16,170 bases of DNA from Bacillota bacterium (GCA_023411215.1 JAEYOY010000013.1:1-16170), one strand, 5' to 3'. Counted from the stretch's first letter, positions 6,536 through 14,276 are shown. A program made the numbers and translations. The notes: generated from the sequence alone by a model not told the origin.

Positions 6536-9475
6536 ATGAAATATAAAATTCCATCCTCATATGAATTCATACTTGAGGAAAAACTAGAAGATATGAACGG
6601 TATCGGATCATTACTGGTTCATAAGAAAACAGGAGCACGTGTTGCGATTGTAGCGAACGATGATAATAATAAAGTATTTTCCATCGGGTTTAGAACACCT
6701 CCGGCGAACAGTACCGGTGTAGCACATATTATAGAGCATTCCGTACTGTGCGGATCCAAGCATTTTCCGGCAAAGGATCCCTTTGTTGAATTGGCTAAGG
6801 GCTCATTGAATACCTTTTTAAATGCAATGACCTATCCGGATAAGACGGTTTATCCGATTGCCAGCATGAATGATCAGGATTTTAAGAATCTAATGCATGT
6901 ATATATGGATGCCGTGCTATATCCTAATATCTATCAGAAAAAAGAGATTTTCCATCAAGAGGGCTGGCATTATGATCTGGAGTCGGAGGAGAGCGAGTTA
7001 AAATACAATGGTGTTGTATATAATGAGATGAAGGGTGCCTTCTCTTCGCCGGAATCCATGTTATATCGTATGATTCAGAATTCTTTATTCCCGGACACCC
7101 CCTACGGGGTAGAATCCGGAGGTGACCCGGACTTTATTCCGGAGTTGTCCTATGAAGAGTTTATCAATTTTCATAAGACCTATTATCATCCCTCCAACAG
7201 CTATATCTATCTATATGGTGATATGGATTTCGAAGAGAGATTGGTATGGTTAGACAAGGAATATCTTAACCAGTATGATAGGCTAGAAGTGGATTCTAAG
7301 GTACAGCTTCAGAAACCGTTTACAAGTAGTCGAGAAGTGAAGGCGTTTTATTCCCTCAGTGAAGAAGAGGAAGGGAAGGATAATACCTACTTAAGCTATA
7401 ATACTGTGATCGGTAACTCCTTGGACAAAGAGCTTGCGTTAACCTTCCAGGTACTGGATTATGTATTGCTTCAGGCACCGGGTGCTCCTGTGAAGCAGGC
7501 ATTATTGGATGCCAATATAGGCAGGGATATTTTGGGAGGCTTTGAAGATGAGATTCTTCAACCTACCTTTACGATTATTGCCAAAAATTCCGAAGAGGGT
7601 AAGAAGAATCAGTTTGTCACGGTTATACGCGATGTTCTGTCCGGGTTAGTGGCGCAGGGCATTGATGAAAAATCCTTACGCGCAGCGATTAATTATTATG
7701 AATTCAAATATAGAGAAGCGGATTATGGCCAGTTCCCGAAGGGGCTGCTATACGGTCTTCGTGCTATGAGCAGCTGGCTTCACGACGATCGCAAGCCTTT
7801 CCTCCATCTTAAGGATACCTCGGGCTATGCGTTTCTCAAGGAGAAGATAGGAACAGGCTATTATGAGAAGGTACTTCAGGAATATTTCCTCCAGAATACT
7901 CATAATTCAGTTGTGATTCTCAAACCCAAGTCCGGATTGAATACAGAGAAGGAGGAGGAACTGAAGAAGAAATTAGCTGCCTATAAGGCGACTCTTTCCA
8001 AAGAAGAGCTACAGCGTATCATACGTGAGACTAAGGAACTAGAAATCTTCCAGGAGACTCCTTCCACGAAGGAGGAGCTGGAAGCAATACCGCTTTTGAA
8101 TCGTGAGGATATCAAGAAGGAGATTGAACCTTTATATAATACGGAAAATAAAATCGGTGATGTTAAGGTGATCCATCACAATGTATATACCAACAAGATC
8201 GCATATGTGAGACTACTCTTTCATGTGAATGAGGTGCCAAAGGAGTTGTTGCCTTATGCATCCTTATTGTCCTTTGTTCTGGGTTATGTTGATACGGAGC
8301 ATTATTCCTATCTGAACTTATCGAATGAGGTAAATATTAATACTGGTGGAATTGCAGCCAATGTCAGAAGCTTCTCCATCAAGGGCAGCACAGATCAGTA
8401 TTATCCGGTATTTGAGATCTCTACCAAGGTGTTATATGATAATCTTCACGAGGCGATTCGTTTGATCGAAGAGATGCTATATCATACAAAGCTCGAGGAT
8501 AAGAAGAGACTTAAGGAAATTATTGATGAGATGAAGTCCAAGCTGCAGATGCATTTTAACTCCGCAGGCCATTCTGTAGCAGTGGATCGTGCGATGAGTT
8601 ATTATTCTACCCATGGCTTATTTAAGGAAATAACGACAGGCATTACTTTCTATAAATTCATTGAGGATCTAGCAGAGAACTTTAACGAAAAGGCGGATAT
8701 TACGATTAACAAGCTGAAGGAGCTGTTAAAGATGATATTCACCAAAGAGAACCTACTGGTCAGTATTACGGCGGATGAGGAAGGCTATGACCGATTTGGT
8801 GATAAGCTGGCGGACTTTATCGATCGGCTTTGGCCAAAGACAGAGCAAAGCTTATATGACGCTTATGATACCTCAAGCCTAGAACCGGTATGCTTAAACG
8901 AAGGCTTCAAGACAGCAATGCAGGTGCAATACGTGGCAAGGGCTGGTAATTTTCTTAAAGCAGGCTATGAATATACCGGTGTCCTAAGAGTGCTCAAGAC
9001 AATCTTAAGCTATGATTACCTATGGAACAATGTTCGTGTGAAAGGCGGTGCATATGGCTGTATGTGCGGCTTCTCCGGCGTGGACGGTGATGCATATTTC
9101 ACCTCCTATCGTGATCCGAACTTAAAGGAAACCAATCAGATTTATGAAAGGGCACCAGAGTATATCAAGAATTTTACCGCGGAGGAACGTGATATAACGA
9201 AGTATATCATCGGTACCTTTAGTTCCCTTGATACACCACTTACCCCCCAGTCCAAGGGAAAACGATCCTTAAGTATGTATCTTGGCGGTATTACGGAGGA
9301 GGATCTGCAAAAGGAAAGAACTCAGGTCCTTGACGTGACAATTGAAGATATCCGTGCTTGCCATAAGTACATTACTGCAATGCTTAACGCAGATAATATC
9401 TGTGTAATCGGTAACGAGGGTAAGATCAACGAGAATAAAGAGATGTTTAAGGAAGTCAAAAATCTTATGAAATAG
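6536..9475 (+). CDS. M16C (PreP-like) zinc metallopeptidase
   Basis: A 979-residue insulinase-superfamily peptidase of the presequence-protease/falcilysin (M16C) branch, which encloses two halves around a chamber and degrades peptides. The inverted zinc motif is HIIEH (His64, Glu67, His68). The third ligand Glu164 lies in YNEMKGAFSSPES, 96 residues after His68, the same interval as in plant PreP. The C-terminal half keeps the Arg-Tyr pair in RVKGGAYG (Arg834, Tyr840) that contacts substrate in this family. There is no signal peptide, so it should act in the cytoplasm, probably clearing peptides. GGAGG five bases before the ATG at 6536 fixes the start; an ATG four codons earlier overlaps that ribosome binding site and is rejected. 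The gene appears monocistronic; a palindromic element follows the stop by eight bases. No promoter could be assigned with confidence. Confidence 0.95.
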   Translation: MKYKIPSSYEFILEEKLEDMNGIGSLLVHKKTGARVAIVANDDNNKVFSIGFRTPPANSTGVAHIIEHSVLCGSKHFPAKDPFVELAKGSLNTFLNAMTYPDKTVYPIASMNDQDFKNLMHVYMDAVLYPNIYQKKEIFHQEGWHYDLESEESELKYNGVVYNEMKGAFSSPESMLYRMIQNSLFPDTPYGVESGGDPDFIPELSYEEFINFHKTYYHPSNSYIYLYGDMDFEERLVWLDKEYLNQYDRLEVDSKVQLQKPFTSSREVKAFYSLSEEEEGKDNTYLSYNTVIGNSLDKELALTFQVLDYVLLQAPGAPVKQALLDANIGRDILGGFEDEILQPTFTIIAKNSEEGKKNQFVTVIRDVLSGLVAQGIDEKSLRAAINYYEFKYREADYGQFPKGLLYGLRAMSSWLHDDRKPFLHLKDTSGYAFLKEKIGTGYYEKVLQEYFLQNTHNSVVILKPKSGLNTEKEEELKKKLAAYKATLSKEELQRIIRETKELEIFQETPSTKEELEAIPLLNREDIKKEIEPLYNTENKIGDVKVIHHNVYTNKIAYVRLLFHVNEVPKELLPYASLLSFVLGYVDTEHYSYLNLSNEVNINTGGIAANVRSFSIKGSTDQYYPVFEISTKVLYDNLHEAIRLIEEMLYHTKLEDKKRLKEIIDEMKSKLQMHFNSAGHSVAVDRAMSYYSTHGLFKEITTGITFYKFIEDLAENFNEKADITINKLKELLKMIFTKENLLVSITADEEGYDRFGDKLADFIDRLWPKTEQSLYDAYDTSSLEPVCLNEGFKTAMQVQYVARAGNFLKAGYEYTGVLRVLKTILSYDYLWNNVRVKGGAYGCMCGFSGVDGDAYFTSYRDPNLKETNQIYERAPEYIKNFTAEERDITKYIIGTFSSLDTPLTPQSKGKRSLSMYLGGITEEDLQKERTQVLDVTIEDIRACHKYITAMLNADNICVIGNEGKINENKEMFKEVKNLMK

Positions 9476-9482
9476 TAAGATA

Positions 9483-9527
9483 CAAACGATAGAAAGAACG
9501 CTTCGCGATCTTTCTATCGTCATGAAT
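9483..9527 (+). repeat. Copy C of a ~45-nt 3'-end palindromic element
   Basis: The best-preserved copy. ACGATAGAAAGA (from 9486) pairs with TCTTTCTATCGT (to 9520), twelve perfect pairs, then after an A-A mismatch CGC pairs with GCG around TTC. It begins eight bases after the peptidase stop codon. It has no T tract, so it is not a typical intrinsic terminator; it may stabilise the mRNA 3' end or be a dispersed REP-like sequence. Confidence 0.65.
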
Positions 9528-9540
9528 TACAAAGGAGCTC

Positions 9541-9621
9541 ATGATGTATCCAAACAGCGAGTACGTCATGAGTTTCTTATGCAGTAAAATTAGAATGAAA
9601 ATACTAAGAGGATATAAATGA
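9541..9621 (+). CDS. Possible 26-residue small protein upstream of era
   Basis: The product would be MMYPNSEYVMSF followed by LCSKIRMKILRGYK, 26 residues, or 25 if the second ATG is used. AAAGGAG lies three bases before the first ATG and six before the second, a strong ribosome binding site for a space between genes. Its stop overlaps the start of the next tiny frame by ATGA. The sequence is not recognised; the C-terminal half is basic (KIRMKILRGYK). It could be a leader peptide coupling translation to era, a genuine small protein, or chance. Its support is the ribosome binding site and overlap architecture only. Confidence 0.35.
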   Translation: MMYPNSEYVMSFLCSKIRMKILRGYK

Positions 9622-9641
9622 AAGGGATAGGTATTACATGA
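9618..9641 (+). CDS. Possible 7-residue leader peptide overlapping era
   Basis: The frame encodes MKGIGIT and its stop TGA overlaps the era start as ATGA. AGAGGA lies about five bases upstream. Because the era ribosome binding site is itself modest, ribosomes ending here could re-initiate at era, giving translational coupling. The frame is so short that chance cannot be excluded. Confidence 0.25.
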   Translation: MKGIGIT

Positions 9642-10558
9642 AGGATACGAAATATAAATCGGGGTTTGTTACCTTGATAGGGAGACCCAATGTTGGAAAA
9701 TCAACCCTGATGAATAAGCTGATCGGGCAGAAGATTGCCATAACCTCAGATAAACCGCAGACCACCAGAAATCGAATACAGACCGTTTATACAGATGAGA
9801 GAGGGCAGATAATATTTCTGGATACTCCGGGTATTCACAAAGCGAAGAATAAGCTTGGGGAATACATGGTGAATGTTGCGGAAAGAACCATGAGCGAAGT
9901 GGATCTGATTCTATGGTTGGTAGAACCTTCAACCTTTATTGGAGCAGGAGAGCAGCATATTGCTGAGCAGTTGAATAAGGTGAAGACTCCGGTTATACTG
10001 GTGATCAATAAGATCGATATGATAAAGAAGGAGCAGATTCTTGCCTTTATTGCAGCGTATAAGGATATCTGTAAATTTGCTGAGATTATTCCGGTATCGG
10101 CACTGAAGGGCGAGAATACCACCGTACTCTTAGAGGAAATCTATAAGTATATGCCGGAAGGTCCCATGTATTATGATGAGGATACCATAACCGATCAACC
10201 GGAACGGCAGATTGTTGCGGAGCTCATCCGCGAGAAGGCACTAAGACTTTTGGATGATGAGATCCCTCATGGGATTGCAGTCAGTATTGACCGGATGAAG
10301 GAACGTCCCGAGAGCAGCGGAGCGAACAATGGATTGATTGATATTGATGCAACCATTGTCTGTGAGCGCGATACGCACAAAGGCATCATCATCGGTAAGG
10401 GCGGTAGTATGCTTAAGCAGATTGGTACTCAGGCACGAAAAGAAATCGAAAATCTCTTGGATTGCAAAGTGAATCTGCAGCTTTGGGTAAAGGTTAAGAA
10501 GGATTGGCGAGACAGCGATTTCTTGATGAAAAATTATGGCTATGGCAGGGACGAATAG
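9638..10558 (+). CDS. era: GTPase Era
   Basis: A 306-residue essential-type GTPase that binds the 3' end of 16S rRNA and helps mature the 30S ribosomal subunit. The GTPase domain has G1 GRPNVGKS (15-22), the switch segment KPQTTRNRIQT, G3 DTPGIH (62-67), G4 NKID (124-127) and G5 VSALKG. The C-terminal KH RNA-binding domain has HKGIIIGKGG (GKGG at 253-256) and ends LQLWVKVKKDWRDS with the usual short tail. Upstream, the ribosome binding site is limited to AAAGGGATAGG about seven bases before ATG and overlaps a tiny frame whose stop forms ATGA with the era start. recO follows after 230 bases, a common Firmicute neighbourhood (era, yqzL, recO, glyQS). Confidence 0.98.
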   Translation: MKDTKYKSGFVTLIGRPNVGKSTLMNKLIGQKIAITSDKPQTTRNRIQTVYTDERGQIIFLDTPGIHKAKNKLGEYMVNVAERTMSEVDLILWLVEPSTFIGAGEQHIAEQLNKVKTPVILVINKIDMIKKEQILAFIAAYKDICKFAEIIPVSALKGENTTVLLEEIYKYMPEGPMYYDEDTITDQPERQIVAELIREKALRLLDDEIPHGIAVSIDRMKERPESSGANNGLIDIDATIVCERDTHKGIIIGKGGSMLKQIGTQARKEIENLLDCKVNLQLWVKVKKDWRDSDFLMKNYGYGRDE

Positions 10559-10590
10559 TGTAAACATAGAAAGCGATTTTCACATTTCCG

Positions 10591-10641
10591 AGTTTGTGCC
10601 TGCGTAATCCCAAGGTGTGTAAAACACACTTAGCACAAACT
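10591..10641 (+). terminator. Two-tier hairpin after era
   Basis: AGTTTGTGC (10591-10599) pairs perfectly with GCACAAACT (10633-10641). Inside, AAGGTGTG pairs with CACACTT with one bulged G around a TAAAA loop. There is no T tract downstream (AAACAAAGGG follows), so intrinsic termination is uncertain; an mRNA-end stabilising or processing structure is equally possible. A fragment AAACATAGAAAG just before it, at 10562-10573, recalls the ~45-nt element found after three other genes. Confidence 0.4.
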
Positions 10642-10790
10642 AAACAAAGGGTAGGTAGTATTCTGTGTTAATAAAATTTGTAAATGGAATATTCTGACCA
10701 GTTTAACTAAACATGAAATGGGAAACCTAATAACATAACAGAAGATTATTTCTGGAGTGAAACATATTATCATGGTTAGGGGGCTCATTT

Positions 10791-11000
10791 ATGAAGAATT
10801 ATGATTATTGGAAAAGTTTCGTCAGTACAGGTAGTATAGACGATTACTTACATTACATTGCATGTACCAGAGAAGAGATTGCGGACGAACCGTTATCGGA
10901 CAACGACAATCTCCCGCGTGGCATGGAAAGAGAAGGTGGATTAATTGCCGGTATCAACTACCGTGACGGGAATGGTTCTGTCGGCCATGCCGGTTGGTGA
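10791..11000 (+). CDS. yqzL: YqzL-like small protein
   Basis: A 69-residue protein whose first 30 residues, YDYWKSFVSTGSIDDYLHYI, match the YqzL family pattern W-x2-F-x2-TG-x-I-x2-YL found just before recO in many Firmicutes. The function is unknown. GGGGG lies about eight bases before ATG. The usual family length is nearer 45-50 residues; here the C-terminal third (after about residue 50) overlaps the start of recO by 56 bases in another frame and may carry no function. The overlap implies co-transcription and probably translational coupling with recO. No promoter was confidently placed in the 230 bases after era. Confidence 0.8.
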   Translation: MKNYDYWKSFVSTGSIDDYLHYIACTREEIADEPLSDNDNLPRGMEREGGLIAGINYRDGNGSVGHAGW

Positions 11001-11721
11001 ATATGACAAACGAATGGTTATCTTAACCAGAGAATTCGGAAAAATATCTGCATTTGCCAAAGGCGCCAGAAGACCCAACAGCGCCTTATTGGCGTGTGGT
11101 CAAGCATTTGCATTCGGCGAATTCACTCTGTATGCAGGTAGATCTTCTTATAATATTATGTCGGCAGAGATATCGAATTATTTCGGCGACTTAAGAGATG
11201 ATTTTGAAAGTCTCTGCTATGGATTCTATTTTTGTGAATTTGCAGATTATCTGACAAAAGAAAATAATGATGAGAGGGATATTCTTAAGCTGATGTATCA
11301 GACACTGCGGGCATTATCGAAAAGGACAATCGACCAAGCCTTGATACGTTCCATTTTCGAATTAAAGATCATGGCTCTGAACGGTGAAGCACCCCAAGTG
11401 TTCAGTTGTGTAAAATGTAATAAAAATTCACTTTCCGATGAGGCTGCCAATCGAAATATTCAAAGTACAAGGTACTATTTCAGTGCTGAGTGTGGAGGGG
11501 TTTTGTGTGATAACTGCAGAGGATATGACAGAGGAGCAATCAGCATTAATACTTCAACCCTTTATACCATGCAGTACATAATATCCAAGGAGGTAGAGAA
11601 GCTGTATACCTTTCGTGTGACCCCGGAGGTGCAGATCGAATTGAACCTCTGTATCAAACGATATCTAGAGCGTTATATTGAGCACGATTTTAAGTCCCTC
11701 GAGATGCTAAAGAGTTTATAA
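10945..11721 (+). CDS. recO: DNA repair protein RecO
   Basis: A 258-residue protein that anneals single strands and, with RecR, loads RecA onto SSB-coated DNA in the RecFOR pathway. The N-terminal OB domain carries GEYDKRMVILTREFGKISA, then AKGARRPNS, and the helical C-terminal domain carries a zinc ribbon with Cys155, Cys158, Cys188 and Cys191 (SCVKC and LCDNC). The start is taken as TTG at 10945, translated as Met, because GGTGG lies about five bases upstream and because the family needs roughly ten residues before VLSAMPVGEYDK. An ATG at 10972 would remove the first strand of the OB fold. The gene overlaps yqzL by 56 bases and ends 81 bases before the lipoprotein gene, which has its own promoter. 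Confidence 0.93.
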   Translation: MPVSTTVTGMVLSAMPVGEYDKRMVILTREFGKISAFAKGARRPNSALLACGQAFAFGEFTLYAGRSSYNIMSAEISNYFGDLRDDFESLCYGFYFCEFADYLTKENNDERDILKLMYQTLRALSKRTIDQALIRSIFELKIMALNGEAPQVFSCVKCNKNSLSDEAANRNIQSTRYYFSAECGGVLCDNCRGYDRGAISINTSTLYTMQYIISKEVEKLYTFRVTPEVQIELNLCIKRYLERYIEHDFKSLEMLKSL

Positions 11722-11738
11722 ATATTTATAAATTACTG

Positions 11739-11767
11739 TTGAAATTATTAAGCTTTAAGGTTAAAAT
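11739..11767 (+). promoter_or_regulatory. Promoter of the lipoprotein gene
   Basis: TTGAAA (11739-11744), a 17-base spacer and TAAAAT (11762-11767) form a good sigma-A type promoter in the space after recO. Transcription would start about 28 bases before the lipoprotein start codon, leaving just enough leader for the GGAGGG ribosome binding site. Confidence 0.7.
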
Positions 11768-11802
11768 GATATGAACCCAAAACGATATGGAGGGAATGCT
11801 TA

Positions 11803-12402
11803 ATGAAAAAGTTGTTTCTTTGTACAATCATGCTGCTATTCATTCTAGGAACAGCGGGTTGTAGAAAAGAAGATGTATCTATAACCGCTGATAATGTAAC
11901 GACGAATACAATTTTAGCAAAATCCAATGGTATACTTCAGGTTGCAACCGTTGAGGATTTTAATAAATCTTATTATAATCTGAGTGAACTTCAGGATTTT
12001 GTCACCAAAGAGATAAATGCATATAATAAGAAAGCAGGAGACAAGAAGATCAGTATTGAGGATATAAAGCTGAATAACGGGAAGGCTGTTATGCTGCTTA
12101 CTTATTCAGGTATGGACCAATATGCTAACTTCAATGATGTTACTGCTGCTTATTTTAATGGAGGAGTTTCGGAAGTACCTTTGGATCTACCGACTACCTT
12201 AGTAAGCGAGAAGAACGGGTCATTGGCTAGCACTCAGGAGATTATCGGAAACGACAAGCTGAAGGTATTGGTGATGACTGAGCCCTATGAAATTATTGTA
12301 GACGGAACAATTAAATATTACTCGGAGAATGCTACTTACATTGATGATAATAAGGTGCAAGGCGCGGCTGAGGGTATGAGCATTGTTGTATTCAAACCTT
12401 AA
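11803..12402 (+). CDS. Predicted lipoprotein of unknown function
   Basis: A 199-residue protein starting MKKLFLCTIMLLFILGTAGC: a short basic N terminus, a hydrophobic core and a cysteine at position 20 preceded by TAG, which reads as a signal peptide II cleavage site (the -3 residue is Thr, not the commonest Leu). The mature part is soluble, with VEDFNKSYYNLSELQDFVTKEI near 50-70 suggesting a helix and the rest mixed strands with several Asn/Asp-rich turns. It would be anchored to the outer face of the cell membrane. No family was recognised; similar short lipoproteins are common in Lachnospiraceae. GGAGGG lies eight bases before ATG and a promoter stands directly upstream. It sits between recO and glyQS without obvious functional link. 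Confidence 0.85.
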   Translation: MKKLFLCTIMLLFILGTAGCRKEDVSITADNVTTNTILAKSNGILQVATVEDFNKSYYNLSELQDFVTKEINAYNKKAGDKKISIEDIKLNNGKAVMLLTYSGMDQYANFNDVTAAYFNGGVSEVPLDLPTTLVSEKNGSLASTQEIIGNDKLKVLVMTEPYEIIVDGTIKYYSENATYIDDNKVQGAAEGMSIVVFKP

Positions 12403-12532
12403 AAGCTACATTCTAATTCAATCAATAATTTTTGTAATGACTGAATATTACCATATTAATATATGTGTAAGCTAATTGGAGCAATGTGAGCAGACAAAAG
12501 ATAATCACATCCTGTAAGTAAGCTTGCAATTA

Positions 12533-12570
12533 AGCAGACGTAAATCGGGAATGCTGCTATAGCGTTTTTT
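12533..12570 (+). terminator. Possible terminator or attenuator between the lipoprotein gene and glyQS
   Basis: AGCAG (12533-12537) can pair with CTGCT (12554-12558), followed within six bases by GTTTTTTC. The stem is only five pairs, so this is weak. It would end the lipoprotein transcript; a poor promoter-like pair (TTGTAA near 12432, TATTAA near 12454) lies before it, which would make it part of the glyQS leader instead. The T-box consensus expected of tRNA-synthetase leaders was not found in 12403-12617. Confidence 0.3.
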
Positions 12571-12617
12571 CAGTTCCTAATAAAATAAATTTATTAAGAT
12601 AATGTGAGGATAAAAAG

Positions 12618-14006
12618 ATGGAAAAAACAATGGAAAAAATTGTTGCATTGGCAAAGGCAAGAGGCTTTGTGTATCCCGGCTCCGAGATATATGGCGGTCT
12701 TGCGAACACATGGGATTACGGTAATCTTGGTGTGGAACTAAAGAATAATGTGAAGAAAGCATGGTGGGCAAAGTTCATTCAGGAAAATCCTTATAATGTA
12801 GGTGTAGATTGCGCTATTCTTATGAATCCTCAGACATGGGTTGCTTCCGGACATCTTGGCGGCTTTTCTGATCCTTTAATGGACTGTAGAGAGTGCCATG
12901 AGCGTTTTCGTGCGGACAAATTAATTGAAGATTACAACATGGAGAAGGTTATCGTGGTAGAAGGTGCCGTGGATGCCTGGTCTCAGGAAGAAATGAAGAA
13001 ATACATTGACGAACATAACATCTGCTGTCCTACCTGTGGCAAACATAATTTTACTGATATTCGTCAATTTAACCTGATGTTCAAGACCTTCCAGGGTGTT
13101 ACAGAGGATGCGAAGAACGTAGTATACTTAAGACCTGAGACGGCTCAAGGTATCTTCGTTAATTTTAAGAATGTCCAGAGAACCTCACGTAAGAAGATTC
13201 CCTTTGGTATTGGTCAGATCGGTAAGTCCTTCCGTAACGAGATTACACCAGGTAATTTCACCTTCCGTACCAGAGAGTTCGAGCAGATGGAATTAGAGTT
13301 CTTCTGCGAGCCGGATACTGACCTGGAATGGTTTACTTACTGGAGACAATTCTGTATCGATTGGCTGAAAGCGCTCGGCATGAAGGATGAAGAGATGAGA
13401 GTCAGAGATCATGACGCAGCAGAGCTTTCCTTCTATAGTAAAGCTACTACAGACATCGAGTTCTTATTCCCCTTTGGTTGGGGTGAGCTATGGGGAATTG
13501 CAGATCGTACTGATTATGACCTGACGCAGCATCAGAATGTATCCAAAGAGGATATGAGCTATTTTGATGATGAGAAAGCGAAAAGATATATTCCTTATGT
13601 TATCGAGCCTTCCCTTGGTGCTGACCGTGTAGCATTGGCTTTTCTTTGTGCGGCATACGATGAAGAAGAAATTGCGGAGGGAGAAGTACGTACTGTACTT
13701 CGTTTCCACCCTGCGCTTGCACCGGTAAAGATTGGAGTACTTCCGTTATCAAAGAAGTTATCGGATCCGGCTGAGAAGGTATATATGGAGCTTTGCAAGA
13801 CCTACAACTGTGAATTTGATGACAGAGGCAACATCGGTAAGAGATATCGTAGACAGGATGAGATAGGAACACCCTTCTGTATTACCTACGATTTCGATTC
13901 TGAAACCGATGGAGCGGTAACCGTTCGTGACCGCGATACCATGGAGCAAGAAAGAATCAAGATAGAGGATTTAAAAACATATTTTGAGAATAAATTTAAA
14001 TTTTAG
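12618..14006 (+). CDS. glyQS: Glycyl-tRNA synthetase, single-chain (alpha2) type
   Basis: A 462-residue class II synthetase that charges tRNA-Gly with glycine in the cytoplasm. It is the eukaryote/archaea-like homodimeric type, not the bacterial GlyQ plus GlyS tetramer. Seen in order: ARGFVYPGSEIYGGLAN, TWDYGNLGVELK (motif 1 region), a zinc-type insert with CRECH and CCPTCGK (Cys90, Cys93, Cys137, Cys140), LRPETAQGIF (171-180), FRNEITP of motif 2 (205-211), EFEQMELEFF, motif 3 EPSLGADRVALAF (Arg337) and the C-terminal anticodon-binding domain from about 355. GAGGA lies about eight bases before ATG. A second Met four codons on is less well placed. No T-box leader is visible. Beyond the stop only a weak AT-only hairpin (14005-14022) could terminate transcription. 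Confidence 0.97.
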   Translation: MEKTMEKIVALAKARGFVYPGSEIYGGLANTWDYGNLGVELKNNVKKAWWAKFIQENPYNVGVDCAILMNPQTWVASGHLGGFSDPLMDCRECHERFRADKLIEDYNMEKVIVVEGAVDAWSQEEMKKYIDEHNICCPTCGKHNFTDIRQFNLMFKTFQGVTEDAKNVVYLRPETAQGIFVNFKNVQRTSRKKIPFGIGQIGKSFRNEITPGNFTFRTREFEQMELEFFCEPDTDLEWFTYWRQFCIDWLKALGMKDEEMRVRDHDAAELSFYSKATTDIEFLFPFGWGELWGIADRTDYDLTQHQNVSKEDMSYFDDEKAKRYIPYVIEPSLGADRVALAFLCAAYDEEEIAEGEVRTVLRFHPALAPVKIGVLPLSKKLSDPAEKVYMELCKTYNCEFDDRGNIGKRYRRQDEIGTPFCITYDFDSETDGAVTVRDRDTMEQERIKIEDLKTYFENKFKF

Positions 14007-14017
14007 AAAAAAAGTCT

Positions 14018-14046
14018 TTTCTTATCAGTGTGTTCTATGATATAAT
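14018..14046 (+). promoter_or_regulatory. Extended -10 promoter after glyQS
   Basis: TATAAT at 14041-14046 is preceded by TGA (extended -10 TG at 14038-14039). The -35 region is weak (TTTCTT at 14018-14023, spacer 17). Extended -10 promoters tolerate poor -35 boxes. Transcription would start near 14053, at the first base of the structured RNA described next. Confidence 0.6.
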
Positions 14047-14269
14047 GTGCACGGTAAGCGGATTAGACATAAAAACTGGGCAGATGTCGTGCTTGCACGA
14101 ACAGATGACCAGATTTTTATGTATAGGCGCAGCGTGAGCGAGAAAGCGAAGCTTTCGAGCTGAAGCCGCATACCGTGCATATAGCATGTGGGTAAGCGCA
14201 GCGTGAGCAATGTAACCTAAGATTACATAAGATTACGAAGTAATCGAGCTTGAGTCGCTTACCGCGTAC
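14047..14269 (+). ncRNA. Candidate structured RNA (multi-helix, two alternative closing-stem arrangements)
   Basis: Helices seen by eye: 14048-14056 with 14171-14179 (nine pairs), extended by GCGG/CCGC after an A-A mismatch; ACATAAAAA-CTGG (14067-14079) with CCAG-A-TTTTTATGT (14109-14122), tipped by a TCGTG/CACGA hairpin; GAAAGC-GAA-GCTTTC (14142-14156) flanked by a tandem GA/GA loop and AGC/GCT; GGTAAGCG (14191-14198) with CGCTTACC (14256-14263), enclosing ATGTAA/TTACAT and GATTAC-GAA-GTAATC hairpins. The word GCGCAGCGTGAGC occurs twice (14127-14139 approximately and 14196-14208), so the two halves look like diverged duplicates. The first strand CGGTAAGCG (14052-14060) can instead pair perfectly with the last, CGCTTACCG (14256-14264). 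No known RNA family was recognised. It may be an independent RNA, part of the ppdK leader, or a repetitive element. Confidence 0.5.
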
Positions 14270-14276
14270 AATATTC

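Noticed and set aside
12403..12617. T-box riboswitch before glyQS
   Set aside because: Glycyl synthetase genes in Firmicutes are often T-box controlled, but the conserved T-box word with GGTGG and ACCGCG is absent, and no long specifier stem was found.
13595..13872. Several overlapping minus-strand frames inside glyQS
   Set aside because: All are antisense to conserved synthetase motifs and have no translation signals.
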